Shown here in pieces: positions 1 to 12,695 of a stretch of 64,000 nt of DNA. The translations under genes were made by a program, and so were the position numbers. This DNA comes from Coniella vitis (Eukaryota; Ascomycota; Sordariomycetes; Diaporthales; Schizoparmaceae): positions 2,356,001 through 2,420,000 of the forward strand of contig WUJK01000008.1 of the NCBI GenBank assembly GCA_011317545.1, read 5' to 3'. Within the stretch, counting starts at the first letter, position 1; each line of letters begins with the position of its first letter. Under the pieces are notes generated by a model that worked only from the letters and a program-made list of their open reading frames with translations, had not been told where the DNA came from and did not search any database.

Positions 1-3000
1 GATGTTGCACACGGTCACTTGCGTCGTTGACACTCTGATCGTGCGCGGAATGACAATGGCCAAGCGCCAGGGAACGAGCGCGGTATTCTGCCCCGAGCGG
101 GAGGCATATGGTGGTCCAATGCCGGCTGCCATTCACCGCATGCTAACATGGTATAATGCACAGAAACCCATGTTTGGTTCACACATTCATACTACGTGAT
201 AGCGAGACAATCGCCAGCCAGGCAAGCAAAAGAAGCGACGGCATGCAATGACGACTACGACGACAAATAACCACTGCAATACTGCCCAGCGAGCCACGGT
301 GTCAACTTTGGCAAGATGAAGCACAACCACAAGAAACCACAAACGATGTCGAGCACGTTGATTTGCGTTAACCAGCAAGTGCATAATGTGCTAATAAATG
401 AACTTGCGGGAAAATACGAGACACTGTTGGCTGCTAAGCATTCCAGCTAGCCGCATCACTCTGGGAACTTCCCAGTAGACCAGACAAGCCCGCGACTTGT
501 GAATAGTGCATTTACTAGATTACTTGCCTATTGTGACGGCCATACGCAAATGTACTACGTGCTATGCAACAAGGCTTTGGCTGGCTCGGAGCGCCTGCAT
601 GGTTGATGTCTTGATATCGAGACATGGTCGCCATTATCGACGAACCTCTACATGGAGATGGGAGAGGGTGAAACTCTCAATGCTAAGCATTACCAAGAAC
701 AGGCACAGCCAGCGTGGTCTCTATGCACACTGTATATCAGCCTACGGTTGATGAGCCTTGATTCTTCCCTTTGTGCTGGGCAAGCCCGTCGTGCAGCGCC
801 AATGGACAAGCGGAACCGTGTAACAAAACCTGTCAGCGCCTCGCCTAAATTCTAAATTTCATCCTAAATTCCCGCGAAACGCTCCCGCGTGTGGACAGTC
901 AATGTGCATGCTGAGACGGGAAAGGCTACTGATTAGTTTGAAGATTGGCAGTGTACAAAGCACGACATCCCATTCGATCCAAAGTCTGGCCGAGCGTTCG
1001 GCTCAGCTGCACGGCTAAGAGCACCCCAGCAGTTTCGATCTCGTTTCGTCCACAGCGTGTGGATAAACTCGTGCACGCCTACCTGTCCCGCTCTCAAGAG
1101 CCTGAAGTTTCTGGGTCGGATTCTACTTTGGGGAAAAGAAAAGAATTCTCAAAAAAAGAAAGAAAAAAAAAAACGGGACGAAACGCCGGGAAACATGACC
1201 GACAAGCAGGGCTCAGAAAACGAGACACTCGCGACCTTTTTGAGACACTGAGATGGGCTTCCTGTCCGTATGCCCGGTCAGAGACAGGCATAGGCAGCAA
1301 AAACCTGCCGAGTGAAAAAAAAAAAAAAAAAAAAAAAGATGTTGGACAGGATCAGCGAGAGGGAAAAAACTCATCTTGAACATAGTATAGCTTCCTGCAC
1401 GTCGGCTCTGGCTGGTGTGTGTGCAGAGTTCAGGCGGTGAAGGGAAGCAACGCTGCGCTGCCCGCGTTCTCTGGGTTTTTGCACCACCACCCTGTCAGTA
1501 TACTATGTAAGCCGACCAAAAGGGGTCCCACATTGTAGCCAGCACCGATGAAAAAGACAAAGAGAAGATTGGAGTGCGAACCTGAATCTCAGGGGAGTCT
1601 GGTACGAGGGCCGGACCTCATGACTCTAGATTAAGGCCAGGGCCTTTTTTTATGGTTACGTGGACTGTTTCTTTTTCTCTTTCTCCTTCTTCTACGTTTG
1701 TGAAGTTCAGCTCATTCTCTCGTCATGCGGCCAAACTTGGCTATGCCAATGTATGCAACGAGGTACAGACGGACGATGCCACAGCGAGGCGAGGAGCCGT
1801 GTGCTCCCAACCAACAAGTCTTTCAGATGACTGGAGGAGATTTATAACTGATACCATACATGTTGAGAGAAGCAACTTTGGAATTATCTTGGATTCTTGG
1901 GGATTGGATCCTTTTTATCTGGTCATGCATGCTGCAGCAGTCCAGCAGGTGTATAGTAGTGTAGATGATGATGCTCTACTATGTATAGCAGAACATCCCC
2001 TTCCGAGTACTTTACTTGGATTTTGTACACAGTACCCATCTACTATGATATGCCGGTCAGTTTGTTTGTCTGGCGACATGATGTATTGTTTTTGTAGAGA
2101 TGGGGCACTGCGAGGTCAAGTATTCAGGTATTTGGTAGGTGGTGGGTGCATGCATTCTCTTTCTTTTACCCATCAACTCTTCTGCTTCTTTCCGATCCTA
2201 CGGAGAAAATACATAGTACTGCCTGGTGCGATATACTCTGCTCTTTGCAATCTGGCAATCCTTTTGTTCTTTGGGCACTCTGTACGCTATCTTGTATGCA
2301 TAATACCATAATATACAGACCTCGCAATTCTACATACTACATAGAAATTCACACCTGGATGCAAAGGGAAAAGGAATTGTGTAGATAGTACAATGACAGA
2401 GGTACCGAGACCCGTGCAGGGGGGTGGCTGTATAGTACTCGACCCTTCTATACTACTATATATGTACATGCCATGTAGTACAAGTACCCGCATAGCGCCC
2501 TGCAGCCATGCTGGTACCGGTACCTGGCCTCCCAAGATCCCGGTTTGCCAGCGACCCCACAGCAGGTCTAGACTTTTTGGATCTGGCAGCTACCCATCCA
2601 GCATCCTGATCAGCAGCAGTGCCTTCGCAGGCCATCCCAAATCCTGTGGCAGACCAAGGACTGCAGTTACTTGCTGCACTGCAAGTGCTCATGGTCTGTT
2701 GTTGCTTGGTGCTGCTTGTTATTGCTTGTTATTGCTTTTGCTTTTGCTTGCTGCTGTTGTTGCTGTTGCTGTTGCCATTGCCATTGCGTGTTTCTGCTCG
2801 TTGCCAGCAACTACTATAATCCCTTGTTTCCCACCACCCACCCAACCCCCAGTAGCCTCCAACGCCTCACCTTTGGCCAGGGTCTTGTTAGTTTCCATTT
2901 TTCCTTTCTCTCCGCCCTTTTTGCTTGCCCCTCGCCTTCGTCCTCCGCCTCCTCCGCCTGCTCTTAGGCCCCAATCGTCACGACTGTGCGTGTACGCGTG

Positions 3001-3043
3001 CGAGCGACTGCGACTGCATCTTGCGACTTGCGACCTGCAACTG

Positions 3044-3103
<60 letters not shown>

Positions 3104-3762
3104 TCTCTCTGTCTGCGCAGTGAGCGCGCGCATCTCGAACCCGCCGACGCCCGCCCTTGATCGCTGCGCGTCCACCTGACGGGCCCTTTTTGTCTTGTTT
3201 TTTTTTTTTATTTGCCACCGCATGCGCCTGTGCCTGTGCCTGTGGTGAGTGTTGCCATCGCCTCATAACATACCAGCTGGCCCGTCTGCCACTCGGTCCA
3301 TGGGCAGCAGTCTTTGGGCCAGTCGGGCCAGTCCTGCCAGTCCTGCCAGGCCAAGCCCCCAGCCTGCCCAAGGCCTGCCCCACCGTTCGGCTGTACTCTG
3401 CGACCGCTGTTTTACTCTGAGCATTATCCCAGCTCCCAACTGACACGAGATCAGGAAATCTGGACAGACGGCATAGCCACCGACCACAGGGATCCATGTC
3501 GTAGCGCTTTGCAATTACCTCGTAAGCACTGCAAAACCCTTCACACCCAACCAAGACAACCTGCGGCTGGTCGTGCTGGCCTTGCTGGACTTTGCTGGGG
3601 CCTCGCCATCTCATCTTGCGCCCGCCATACCAGCCACCTACAACACACGTCTCGCCATCATAACCATACTACCATCTGGCCCCTCCAGCCTGCATCTCTG
3701 CTGCTGGTGCTGCCCATGCATGGTGCCGACGCCCACTTGCGCTGCTGCCACGACAGGACACC
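1..3762. other. Non-coding lead region with 5' flank of the Hmt1-type transporter gene
   Basis: No reading frame here has family features or a sensible exon structure. The longest frames (for example 1652-2311 on +) contain stretches of low complexity and no recognisable domain. The region holds A-rich runs (1147-1172, 1315-1337), two copies of the 9-bp TACTATGTA motif (1501-1509, 1977-1985), and from about 2700 onward pyrimidine-rich DNA that probably forms the promoter and 5' leader of the downstream gene. The first 200 bases could in principle hold the end of a gene lying to the left, but nothing recognisable is present. Confidence 0.5.
3045..3110. repeat. (CT)n microsatellite upstream of the ABC transporter gene
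   Basis: Almost pure CT dinucleotide repeat, interrupted once near 3099-3100. It lies about 650 bases before the transporter start codon, in a generally pyrimidine-rich leader. CT tracts are common in fungal promoters and leaders near transcription starts, so a promoter role is possible but not shown. Confidence 0.9.
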
Positions 3763-6700
3763 ATGGCTCAAGACCTTGGTCGGGGGCCCGGCGGCCCGGC
3801 GATAGCCTCTGCGATTCTCTTGCAGGCGCAGGTCCTGTACCCCTTCTTCTTGCTGCTGGCCTTCGGCGTCGTCTTTGCAGTGCATAGTGTCATTGCGTCC
3901 CGGCAGCAAGAGGACATTGAAACACCCACCGCCACAGGGCCCGGTGGCAAGCCCTTGCCCGTAACCCGAATCAAAGTCGAGAAAACGCCCGTCCGGTACA
4001 CGACGGTGCCCGTCTTCTCGCCCTCGTTTGCCTTTTGCTTCAAGGCGGGCACCGCCGTCATTGTGCTCACCTTTGTTGCACATCTGGCACACATCATCGC
4101 CCAATGTGTCCAGAACGGCTGGTCCGACACTGGCCGCTTCTGCAACGATGAGCTTCTTGTGAGCTCCTACCTGTTTTTCTCCTCCTCCTCCTCCTCCTCC
4201 TCCTCCTCCTCCTCCTCCTCCTCCTCCTCCTCCTCCTCCTCCTCCTCCTCCTCCTCCTCCTCCTCCTCCTTCTTCTTCTTCTTCTTCTTCTTCTCCACCA
4301 CCACCACCATCATCGACGAAGGAAGCCCCTGCCTTGACCTGCCGTGTTGATGTGCCCAAGATTTGGCCAGGGGGGGCCCCATTGGACTAATCAAGCTGTT
4401 GTGTAGGTGTACGTCACGGGTGGCATCTTTTTCTGGGAGTACATCGAGTTCTCGTTGCTGGGCAAGAAACTGGATACTCCAAGCCCCATCCACTTCTCCG
4501 TCTGGTGCATTGGCCTGAGCTACGATGCCGTCGTCCTGGCTGCACTGCTTGCTGTCTTCAGCGGCAGGCTTTCCCACCCGTACGCTGGTACGAGCTCTCT
4601 GGAACTGCGCGACACTCGGACACAGGTACCTCCGGCACCGACCGACGCCACCTTTCTCACTGTCCTTGTCATCCGTGTGTGCGTGTTGCTAGGACTGGTG
4701 GTCCTCTACATTTGTGTCCGCGGCGGTGCACGCACGTTTCACTGGCCCGCCATGGAAGTCGCAGTCATCAATGCTGACGAAGGCACTCCGCTGCTGAACG
4801 GCAACGCGACGGCCTATGAGGGCAACGGACATGCTTTACCCAACGAACACGGGAACGGTAGTGCAGTCACTTATAGGCCCCGCAGGCGCACTAGCGAATC
4901 CCGGCGCACGAATGGCGTTGCCAAAGTGCCACGCCAGAAGCAGGCCGAGTTTGCCTTTTATCGACCGCAAAAGCTGCCGCACCGCTCGTGGTGGGAATAT
5001 CTCCGTGGCTACCGCGTCTTTTTCCCCTACTTGTGGCCTGCCAACGAGCCGAGGCTGCAGCTGCTGGTGCTGGTCTGCTTCATACTCGTCATCCTGCAGC
5101 GTGTCGTGAATGTCTTGGTCCCCATTCGCTTGGGCATCCTGGTCAAGGCCCTGGGCGCGGCAGCCGAATCTGCCAGCCCCATCATGCCGTGGAAAGAACT
5201 CATCATTTTCTTGAGTCTGAAACTGATGCAGGGCCCGTCAGCGATGCTCGGTTCCCTGCGTGCCATGCTCTGGATCCCCGTCACCCAGCATTCGTACATC
5301 TCTCTGCAGACGGCCGCATTCGAACACGTACATTCGCTCTCGCTCGACTTCCATCTCGGCAAGCGGACCGGCGAGCTTCTGTCAGCGCTCAACAAAGGCG
5401 GCTCCGTCAACCAATTCCTCGAGCAGACCACGTTCCAAGTTGCCCCGACGTTGATGGACTTGTTCATCGCCATTGGCTTCTTTTGGCTCGAGTTTGGCCC
5501 CATCTACGCCCTCTGCGCCACCGTCATCACCTTCTCCTACCTCGTTCTCACCATCAACATGGCCTCTACTCGAGCAGATCAGCGCCGCGATATGGTGAAT
5601 GCCGACAGGGAGGAGGAAGCGGTCAAGAACGACTCCATCACCGCGTACGAGACTGTCAAGTACTTTAACGCGGAACCTTTTGAATTCAAGCGCTACCGTA
5701 GTGCCATCAAGACGTTCCAAAACGCCGAGGCCAGAGTCACGGCCGGCATGAACATGATGAACATGTGGCAAACTGTTGTTTTCATTAGTGGCATGCTCGT
5801 CGTCATGACCATTGCAGCATACCAAGTAGTCACTGGCCAGCGTGATATTGCCGAATTTGTCATGGTCATGACCTATCTCAACCAACTCCAAGGACCGCTC
5901 AACTTTTTCGGGACCTTCTACCGCACCGTACAGCAAGCCATGATTTCAGGAGAGCGGCTGCTGGAGCTTTTCAAGATCCAGCCAAATATGGTGGACAAGC
6001 CTGGCGTGCCGCCTCTCAAGGACTGTCAAGGCTACATTCGATGGAAAAAAGTGGATTTCGACTATGCCAACAGCCCCGCGCTCAGAGACTTGTCCTTTGA
6101 GTGCTACCCAGGTACTACGACGGCCTTTGTCGGCGAGTCTGGCGGCGGCAAGTCGACCATCTTCCGGCTCATGTTCCGCTACTACAACTGCAAGGATGGG
6201 TACATTGAAATCGACAATCACGATGTCAAGGATTTCACCATCGACTCGGTGCGCAAGGCGATTGGTGTAGTTCCTCAGGAGACCATCCTCTTCAACGAGA
6301 CCATCAAGTACAACCTCAAGTACGCCAATCAGGACTGCACGGACGAGGAGATTTACGAGGCTTGCCGTGCTGCAAGCATCCATGACCGCATCTTATCCTT
6401 CCCGGACGGCTATGACACCAAGGTCGGTGAACGCGGCATGCGGCTAAGTGGTGGTGAAAAACAGCGCATCTCCATTGCTCGGACGATCCTCAAAAAGCCC
6501 AAGATCATCTTGCTGGATGAGGCGACATCGGCGCTCGATTCGGAAACGGAGCAGCAGATCCAGGGCAAGCTATTCCAAAATAAGGAATTGGGTGAGGGCA
6601 AAACTATGCTGATAATCGCGTAAGTCCAAGTGACAGAACCCACCAACTCACCTTCCCCCCCCCCCCCCAACCCCCTTTTTTACCCCATGATCTTCATTCA

Positions 6701-7071
6701 TGGCCAATAAACTAACCAACTCCCTTAGGCATCGGCTGTCCACTATCACCCATGCCGAACAAATTCTGGTTCTCCATCGGGGCCGCATTGTCGAGCGCGG
6801 CACTCACGATGAACTGATTGCAAAAGAGGGCAGGTATTATGCCATGTGGCAAAAGCAGGCCAAGGCCGAAGAGGCCGCCAAAGCTGCGCTCGCGGCCAAG
6901 CAACAAGCGCGAAAGGCCTTGCGAGAAGCACGTCTAGCCGGCAAAGACAGCAGCGATGAGCACTCTGACGATGGCGGCGACAGCGTCGGCAGTATTTGCA
7001 CACACAACATCCCAACAGCACCAACCACCCCAGCCATTGAACTTTCTGGCCTGAACATGGGCCCACACTAG
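3763..7071 (+). CDS. hmt1: Hmt1-type vacuolar half-ABC transporter (ABCB/ATM subfamily)
   Basis: Three exons: 3763-4158, 4407-6619, 6729-7071 (983 aa). The introns are GT-AG and the frame closes across both junctions. The N-terminus has a hydrophobic multi-span extension (roughly residues 15-270). It is followed by a charged linker, a six-span ABC membrane domain with the ATM/HMT-type stretch ETVKYFNAEPFEFKRY, and one nucleotide-binding domain. That domain shows Walker A GESGGGKST (about 708-716), signature LSGGE (812-816), Walker B IILLDEA (832-838) and an H-loop histidine (871) rebuilt by joining exons 2 and 3. The N-terminal extension and the lack of a mitochondrial presequence favour Hmt1, the vacuolar exporter of glutathione or phytochelatin-metal complexes, over mitochondrial Atm1. 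The C-terminal tail is Ala/Lys-rich then acidic. Substrate is inferred from the family only. Confidence 0.9.
4180..4309. repeat. (TCC)n-(TTC)n-(ACC)n compound trinucleotide tract inside intron 1
   Basis: About 30 TCC units pass into TTC and then ACC units. The tract fills the middle of intron 1 (4159-4406) of the Hmt1-type gene, between donor GTGAGC and the branch/acceptor region (ACTAATC, then GTGTAG). If the intron were retained, the reading frame would add a poly-Ser/Phe run and stop at 4348-4350. The apparent poly-Glu and poly-Gly frames on the other strand come from this repeat. Confidence 0.95.
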
Positions 7072-7115
7072 CCACAATTCCGCTGGTTATGCAACGATAC
7101 TACGCTCATGCAAAG

Positions 7116-7119
<4 letters not shown>

Positions 7120-7177
<58 letters not shown>
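7120..7177. repeat. (CA)n microsatellite
   Basis: Uninterrupted CA dinucleotide array about 50 bases past the stop codon of the transporter gene, probably within its 3' UTR. Confidence 0.95.
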
Positions 7178-8368
7178 CCCTATCAGCCACCCTTCGATTG
7201 TACAAAGTGCGGTATTGCATATTTTAGACGAGCCGCATAATACCCCCCTCCCCCGATACGTTTTTATGATTCACTGCGAGCACAATTTCGTCTTTTGAGT
7301 CGTCGACGTTTTTTCTTCATCAGCCAGTAAATCTTTTATTGCATGGGAAGGTGTTGACGGATATAACTGGTCAAAGAGCCTCTAACTTGTCGAGGCTCGC
7401 GGAGTTTATGGGATTCTTTGTGTCTGTCCTTTTTTCGTTACACTTGGTGGTCGAAAAAAAAAACAAAAAGACTGTGATTGCAACGGCTGTGTGGGGACCT
7501 CATGCTGCTTAAGCCGCCCTGACTTTGTTGAAATCTTCTCAAGGAGCGTCATTGAGATGCATTTCTGTTTTGTTTGTGCTTTACACGGTGACCCCAGGCC
7601 TGTCCTACATGGATGGCGTTTTATGTTTTCTCTGGGGACTGAAATGTTCAGTCCATTCTTGATTTGCTGGTTCTAGGTTGTTCCTTATTATGGCTTAATT
7701 TTGTTTCCCTGGCGGAGGAGAGGAATCACTAATCCGTCTTTCGAGATACCCCATCGGGCCTTTGGTTCTTTTGTACCCGTTTTCGATTCCTCTTTCTCTT
7801 TTTTCTTGATATCCCGTTTCGCCATTTAGTTTCTACATGGGGGGATCTGATGGAATCAAAGTTAATCAATGAATTTGTCTGCTCACAGGCAAAGGGCAAA
7901 AGCAAAGACCTGGTTCAAGCTGTGTTATGATTCACTAATGATTGTACTTGTTTGCATGTTCTGAGGCTTTTGATGTCTGTTCCCTGGTTTCCAATGATCA
8001 GGACAGTGTGTGATTTCTTTTTTTCTTTTTTCTTATCTGTGTATGCGTTGATGAGTTGGTGAAAGAATGAGCGAATTCAACTTATTTTTACGTGTTGAAC
8101 TTGATGAACTTGCTGCCTTTTGTCACTAACAGAACTGTTAGGTACTTGTTTTGTTCTTATGATTATTGATAAGAGTGGTCGGTCAGTACAAATTATGGAA
8201 TTGTAGGTGTTTACAGCAGAAGTAGAAAATCTACATGCTTTTTCCTTTCTCGTATGGGTTACAATGCGAAAGATGGTATGGTGGTAATCTGACTCTGATA
8301 CTTCTCCCCACGATGTTGCCATGTATACATTTTTCTAGTTGCCGGAGGCGCACTGCTATGAAGGAATA

Positions 8369-8408
8369 CACACACACACACACACACTCTCTCTCTCTCT
8401 CTCTCTCT
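8369..8408. repeat. (AC)n-(TC)n compound microsatellite
   Basis: An AC array is directly followed by a TC array, in the spacer between the transporter and ceramide synthase genes. Confidence 0.9.
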
Positions 8409-8544
8409 ATCTCCCCTATCCGAGCCTTACTCTCTCCATTTATCCACAAATAGTGTCATACTTGGAAGAGCTCCCGCTACTTCCCATTAAACTAACGAGA
8501 CAAGTATCCTGAATCTCTTTGTTATTCTCATTTACCATGATATC

Positions 8545-8546
<2 letters not shown>

Positions 8547-8580
<34 letters not shown>
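8547..8580. repeat. (CT)n microsatellite
   Basis: Uninterrupted CT array of about 17 units in the same convergent spacer. Confidence 0.9.
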
Positions 8581-8582
<2 letters not shown>

Positions 8583-9713
8583 GCTGAAACACCCCATTAA
8601 TTACAAAGTATATAAGACGTTACTCCTATGCTGCCCTTCTGCTTTGGTCCACTGTTTTGGCCGTTCCGAGGCAATGTATATTCCCAGCCTCTCAATCCTC
8701 GCCCATCGTCAGCTTAAACGAAGAGAAAGGGAGGAGAGGAAAAAGAAGAAAAGGAGAACTATGTTGCTTTCAAGACCACGGTCCCATCCCATACGTCCTC
8801 ACCATGCGAAATTTTTATCTTTAAAAAAGAGCAGACAGCATAAGCATAACCCAACCCCCTGCTCATAACAACCATATGACAGAATCATCAGGACGTCACG
8901 TAGTCAGAGGTAATCAAAGGGGACAAGAAAACCCACCCCCATCCCTCCCCCACCCTAGCGACTGGTAAGAGCCATAACAAGAAACGAATGAGCTGCTCTC
9001 TGGATATGGACCAATCCCTTGACCCTCCAGCCTTTTCAGAAAAACAAACACGCCGTCTGCCTAGCATAGATTGAAAAAAACGCCCACTGTAATGCTGTAA
9101 TGCCATTGATTCCCCTCGTTCAATGTACAACCTTCTTTCCTCATGTTGCTGCTGCTGCTGCTCCTGTTGTGGTCCGTCTCTCTTTGTTCTTTTCTATTGG
9201 GCGGTATCGTTGTTTTGCATTTCCAGTCGTCGGCTTGTTTCTCTTTCTTCATGTTGCTTGCTCGTCGTGCCGTGTCTGACCTTTGTGGATGAGGTTTTGC
9301 ATGACCTCGAGAGAATGCAGTTTTCTCTCATCCTCTTGATCATACTCGCCTATTGGAAACCAGCAGAAGGCTATCACGTCCAACGTGCCAACCATTCATA
9401 GTGCGATTTTCGGCCCGTGCCACAAGATTTGGAGTTGCTAGCCCCGGCAACGGCAAAAGCAGCAAAAGGCCGATGCGAACAATCATGGCGTATTCAGACA
9501 TGCTTGCACAACGGGAATCCAGCTTGACACCCGAAAAGAGGAAAGAAAAGGAGAAAGAGAACAAAAAGAGAATAAAATGAAAACAAAACAAAACACAATC
9601 GTATAAGCGCTGTTATGTGGCATCTGAACCTTTAGATGACATGCTCGGTTTCCTCATTCTTCACTTTTCTTTTGTCGCTCATGTCTATATTTGTAGTTTT
9701 TTTTTTTTTTTTT

Positions 9714-11259
9714 TTACTCTGCCTTGGCAGTCCCATTAGCCTTGCCGTTCCCGTTGGCAAGCAAAGGCTTGGCCTCGCCCTCAATTTCCTCCTCACTCTC
9801 CTCTCCATCTTCACGGTCGTCCTTGATGATGTTGAAAAAGAGGAAGCGGTAGGCGATGCGGATGATAAAGAAGAGCCAGAAGAGATTGAGAGCCTGCAGT
9901 GCCGACAGCAGGATGATGGTAATGTACTGGGAGATCCAGCACTTGTACTGCTGGGTGGCCCAGTCGAGCTCAAAGGGGCCGACGGTGCGGAACTCGGTGA
10001 AGAGGGAGTAGATGATGCCCAGGTTGAGGTAGTGGCGCATGTAGATCCAGACGCCCATGAAGAAGGCAAAATAAGGGCCCTGGAGAGGGCTGTCGATATA
10101 GTTGAGCGACTTGGAGGTCTATGCCAGTATCGCCAGAGTTTGATCAGTTGTTGTTCACGCACGTCGGTAGCACTCTTGTACGCATTCGCGCACAAGAAAG
10201 AGGTGTGGAGGTTACTTACAGCCAGGAAGAAGTCGCTGATATCGTGGGTGATGTAGACAGCCAGGCCAATGTAGGTAAAGTGGAAGCGGTAGCTAAGACC
10301 AATGAGCGCCAAGCTGACGAGATGGTGGCCGACGAGCTCATTGTAGTCCTTGCGTGGCGCCTCCAAGCCCAGGACCATAACCATGAGTTGCTGGGCCCAG
10401 TAGGCGGCCTGGAAGAGGTAGTAGAACTTGAACATGGCCTCGTGGGTCATGTGCGGAAAGTTCTGGTACATGCCAGTCGTGTTAAAGTACCACACGGGCG
10501 TGCTGCGCATAATGTACATGCCCCAGGGTCCAATAAAGCCAAAGTAGACGGCCGTGTACATTTGCTCCATGAAGCGGTTCTGCTTGCTCTTGGACTTGAG
10601 GCCTGCGAAGCGCGCCAGGGGACGCAGCAGTTCCTGCATGATGAACTCGCGGGTAAAGGACAGGACAATGGCATAAAAGGACACAAAGGCAATGTCCCAT
10701 GGACCCTTGCCATACTGCGCCGGTGTGTCTGGGGAGGCGTCGGGGTCGGCGGGTAGCTTGTAGCTGAGAAAGATGAGGCGTGAGACGGGATTCGACTCGG
10801 ATGGGTATATGGCGTAGAGGCTGGCAAAGATGACGAGCAGCGCGGCGGGGAGAGCCCAGGTGTGCTTGAGGCAGTAGTTGGTGGCTCTCTGCGCGAGGCC
10901 GCGCGCCTTGCGACGCTTCGACTGGCGTTTGGAGCTATCTTTCGAGTCGCTCTTCTGTCAAGCACACGGAGCCCGTTAGCACTGCTTTTACCCATGGGCA
11001 AACACACCACGCGGCGAAGACCAGCAAAGAAGACTGGATCGAAAGGGGAGCATGCCGAGGTGCAACGTACCCTTCCATTGGCGGCGTTGAGGTGGGCCAA
11101 CGACGTCGCCAGAGCCGGTGCGCCTGTGTCGCCGCGGAGTAATTGGGCTTGTATAGCACTCGACTTCCTTCTGCGCACGGCAGCTGTGCCGTTGGTGTCT
11201 TGTGAAGTCGAAAAGTTGTCGCTCGTGTTGAGGAGCGGGAAGGGTTCTGAGTCGGCCAT
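9714..11259 (-). CDS. lag1: Ceramide synthase, Lag1/Lac1 family (TLC domain)
   Basis: Three exons read on the minus strand: 11259-11071, 10954-10220, 10118-9714 (442 aa). Introns are GTACGT...CAG and GTAAGT...TAG and both are in phase. The enzyme N-acylates sphingoid bases with fatty acyl-CoA to make (dihydro)ceramide in the ER membrane. A hydrophilic, Arg/Lys-rich N-terminus is followed by several membrane spans. The Lag motif follows at about residues 273-308: it starts with HHLVSLALIG, contains the catalytic-type adjacent histidines, and ends with THDISDFFLA. The last exon supplies further spans and a strongly acidic tail (DDREDGEESEEE), common in fungal Lag1 proteins. The start codon was chosen because it opens a frame continuous with the conserved part; the minus-strand frame upstream of it runs into poly-Phe from an A tract. 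Which of the two fungal paralogue types it is (LagA or BarA) cannot be decided here. Confidence 0.93.
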
Positions 11260-11348
11260 GATGGATGGGGATGGTTCGAATCCGAGACAAGCAGGGACGA
11301 CGCGACCAAGTCGATCGTTTTGGGGATGCGACAATTGTACGGCCGAGA

Positions 11349-11382
<34 letters not shown>

Positions 11383-12695
11383 GCAAGGCTGAGGTTTCTT
11401 CAAGAACGCTTCAAAGGGAGCCAATCTCTCAGTCTCGCGGATTGTTGCACCACTCGGCGAAAAGGAATAGGGGAGGAAGCCAGAAAGCTGGTAGCAGAGT
11501 TGACTAGGCCAGCAAGATGGTGGACGACTGGATCTTGAACTGGAATTGGACAGTGCAGCGTCAAGTGGTAAAATTTAGATCTTGCAAAAGCGACTGGGAT
11601 GGCCCAGGGGTCGTGGCGCCAGGCCCAGGCGGGCGTATATAGTACACATTTCTCGTAGTACTATATAGTGGGTCGGCATTTAGTGGCTTGTACTGCGTAG
11701 AAGTACTTTACGTAGTGACTGACAGCGCTCATGAAAGCGTTGTATTGAGTACGATGCACGCATATGGTAGGGAAAGGGGGTTGTCTATTGCACGACAAGA
11801 AATACTTTATCGATACAATCTCACCAGATATCCACAAGATAATCGCCAAAGCATCTCGAGAAGCCTTCATCCTCTATAGCCAGCGATCTATCGTCTCTCC
11901 ATCTTCTCTCGTCCAAGTACTGCTTGGTAGCAGGGATTGCCCTGTGCCAAGGCAATGCGATAGAGTAGCCCAAGTGCTAAATGCAAAAGCTGACCTGCTT
12001 TTGCATAAATATTACATGTTTATGCAACACCACTTGTGTACTATGTAAAGCAATGTCTTCGCTAAGTGCTGTTGTCTCTAATGTCAGAATTATATATAGT
12101 ACGCACATAGGGTCTGCTACCCGATGCCGTTATCGATAAGATCCCCCAGAGCCCTGCATATGTCTGACTTGTTAGTAAGCGGCCTTTGCTAGCTTCGACA
12201 GTACTATAGAGAACAATCAACCATAGTAATAATCCCGCTCTGACCGTTGCTATGTAGATATCCTGAAGTGAGTTATTCGATGATGATGTGTATACATCAG
12301 CCTGTTGATTTCGTCATAACTCAAACTTATGCGAACAGTTTGCTGGTTGAATCCTGTTGTATTGTATTGTATTGTGTTGTATTGTACTGTTTTGCATTGG
12401 AATAAAAAGGTAGTCCAGCATTGCTATAACCTCACACATATAAAGACGCCAAACGCCATGCGCTAAATTTTTGGTTTCAAAAACAAGAACCCACCCCAAA
12501 AGAAGAGATCTTCTACCATATCAATCAATCATCATGAGACACCACATCGACATGCGCACGTTATGGACGTGGTCGGAATATCACACAAAAAGCCTGCCGC
12601 GCTTTCGAGACGTTGCCGCAGCCGCTCCACATCAGATGTAAGGAAAAGTAGAGGTGACACAAGAGCCATGACGCACAAGATCTTAGAACGGCCCT
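11260..12695. other. Spacer between ceramide synthase start and palH end
   Basis: Holds the promoter of the ceramide synthase gene and the 3' flank of palH, both on the minus strand. It has A-rich runs at about 11351-11381, next to the synthase 5' end, a TACTATGTA copy at 12039-12047, and a short (ATTGT)n run at 12356-12388. No gene is apparent. Confidence 0.6.
12356..12388. repeat. (ATTGT)n imperfect pentanucleotide repeat
   Basis: About six near-identical TATTG/TGTTG units in a row, in non-coding DNA downstream of palH. Confidence 0.8.

Larger units (their letters stand above)
7072..9713. other. Convergent intergenic spacer with microsatellites
   Basis: This spacer lies between the 3' ends of the transporter (+) and the ceramide synthase (-), so it should hold both terminators and 3' UTRs. 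I see no convincing gene. It is T-rich, with (CA)n at 7120-7177, an (AC)n-(TC)n compound repeat at 8369-8408 and (CT)n at 8547-8580. The frames in it are short and low in complexity. Confidence 0.6.

Noticed and set aside
945..1379. 144-codon frame on + with poly-Lys
   Set aside because: Lys runs come from A tracts; nothing protein-like otherwise.
1652..2311. 219-codon frame on +
   Set aside because: No domain, composition unlike the real genes, overlaps a TACTATGTA copy, and no splice partner.
2393..3614. Leu/Ser-rich frames on + and Arg/Glu-repeat frames on -
   Set aside because: Generated by the CT microsatellite and the pyrimidine-rich leader.
3658..4577. Poly-Glu and poly-Gly frames on the minus strand
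   Set aside because: Produced by the TCC/TTC repeat in intron 1 of the Hmt1-type gene.
11268..11290. GGTTCGAATCC, a tRNA T-loop-like string
   Set aside because: The flanking bases do not form a T stem or acceptor stem; it lies just upstream of the ceramide synthase start codon.
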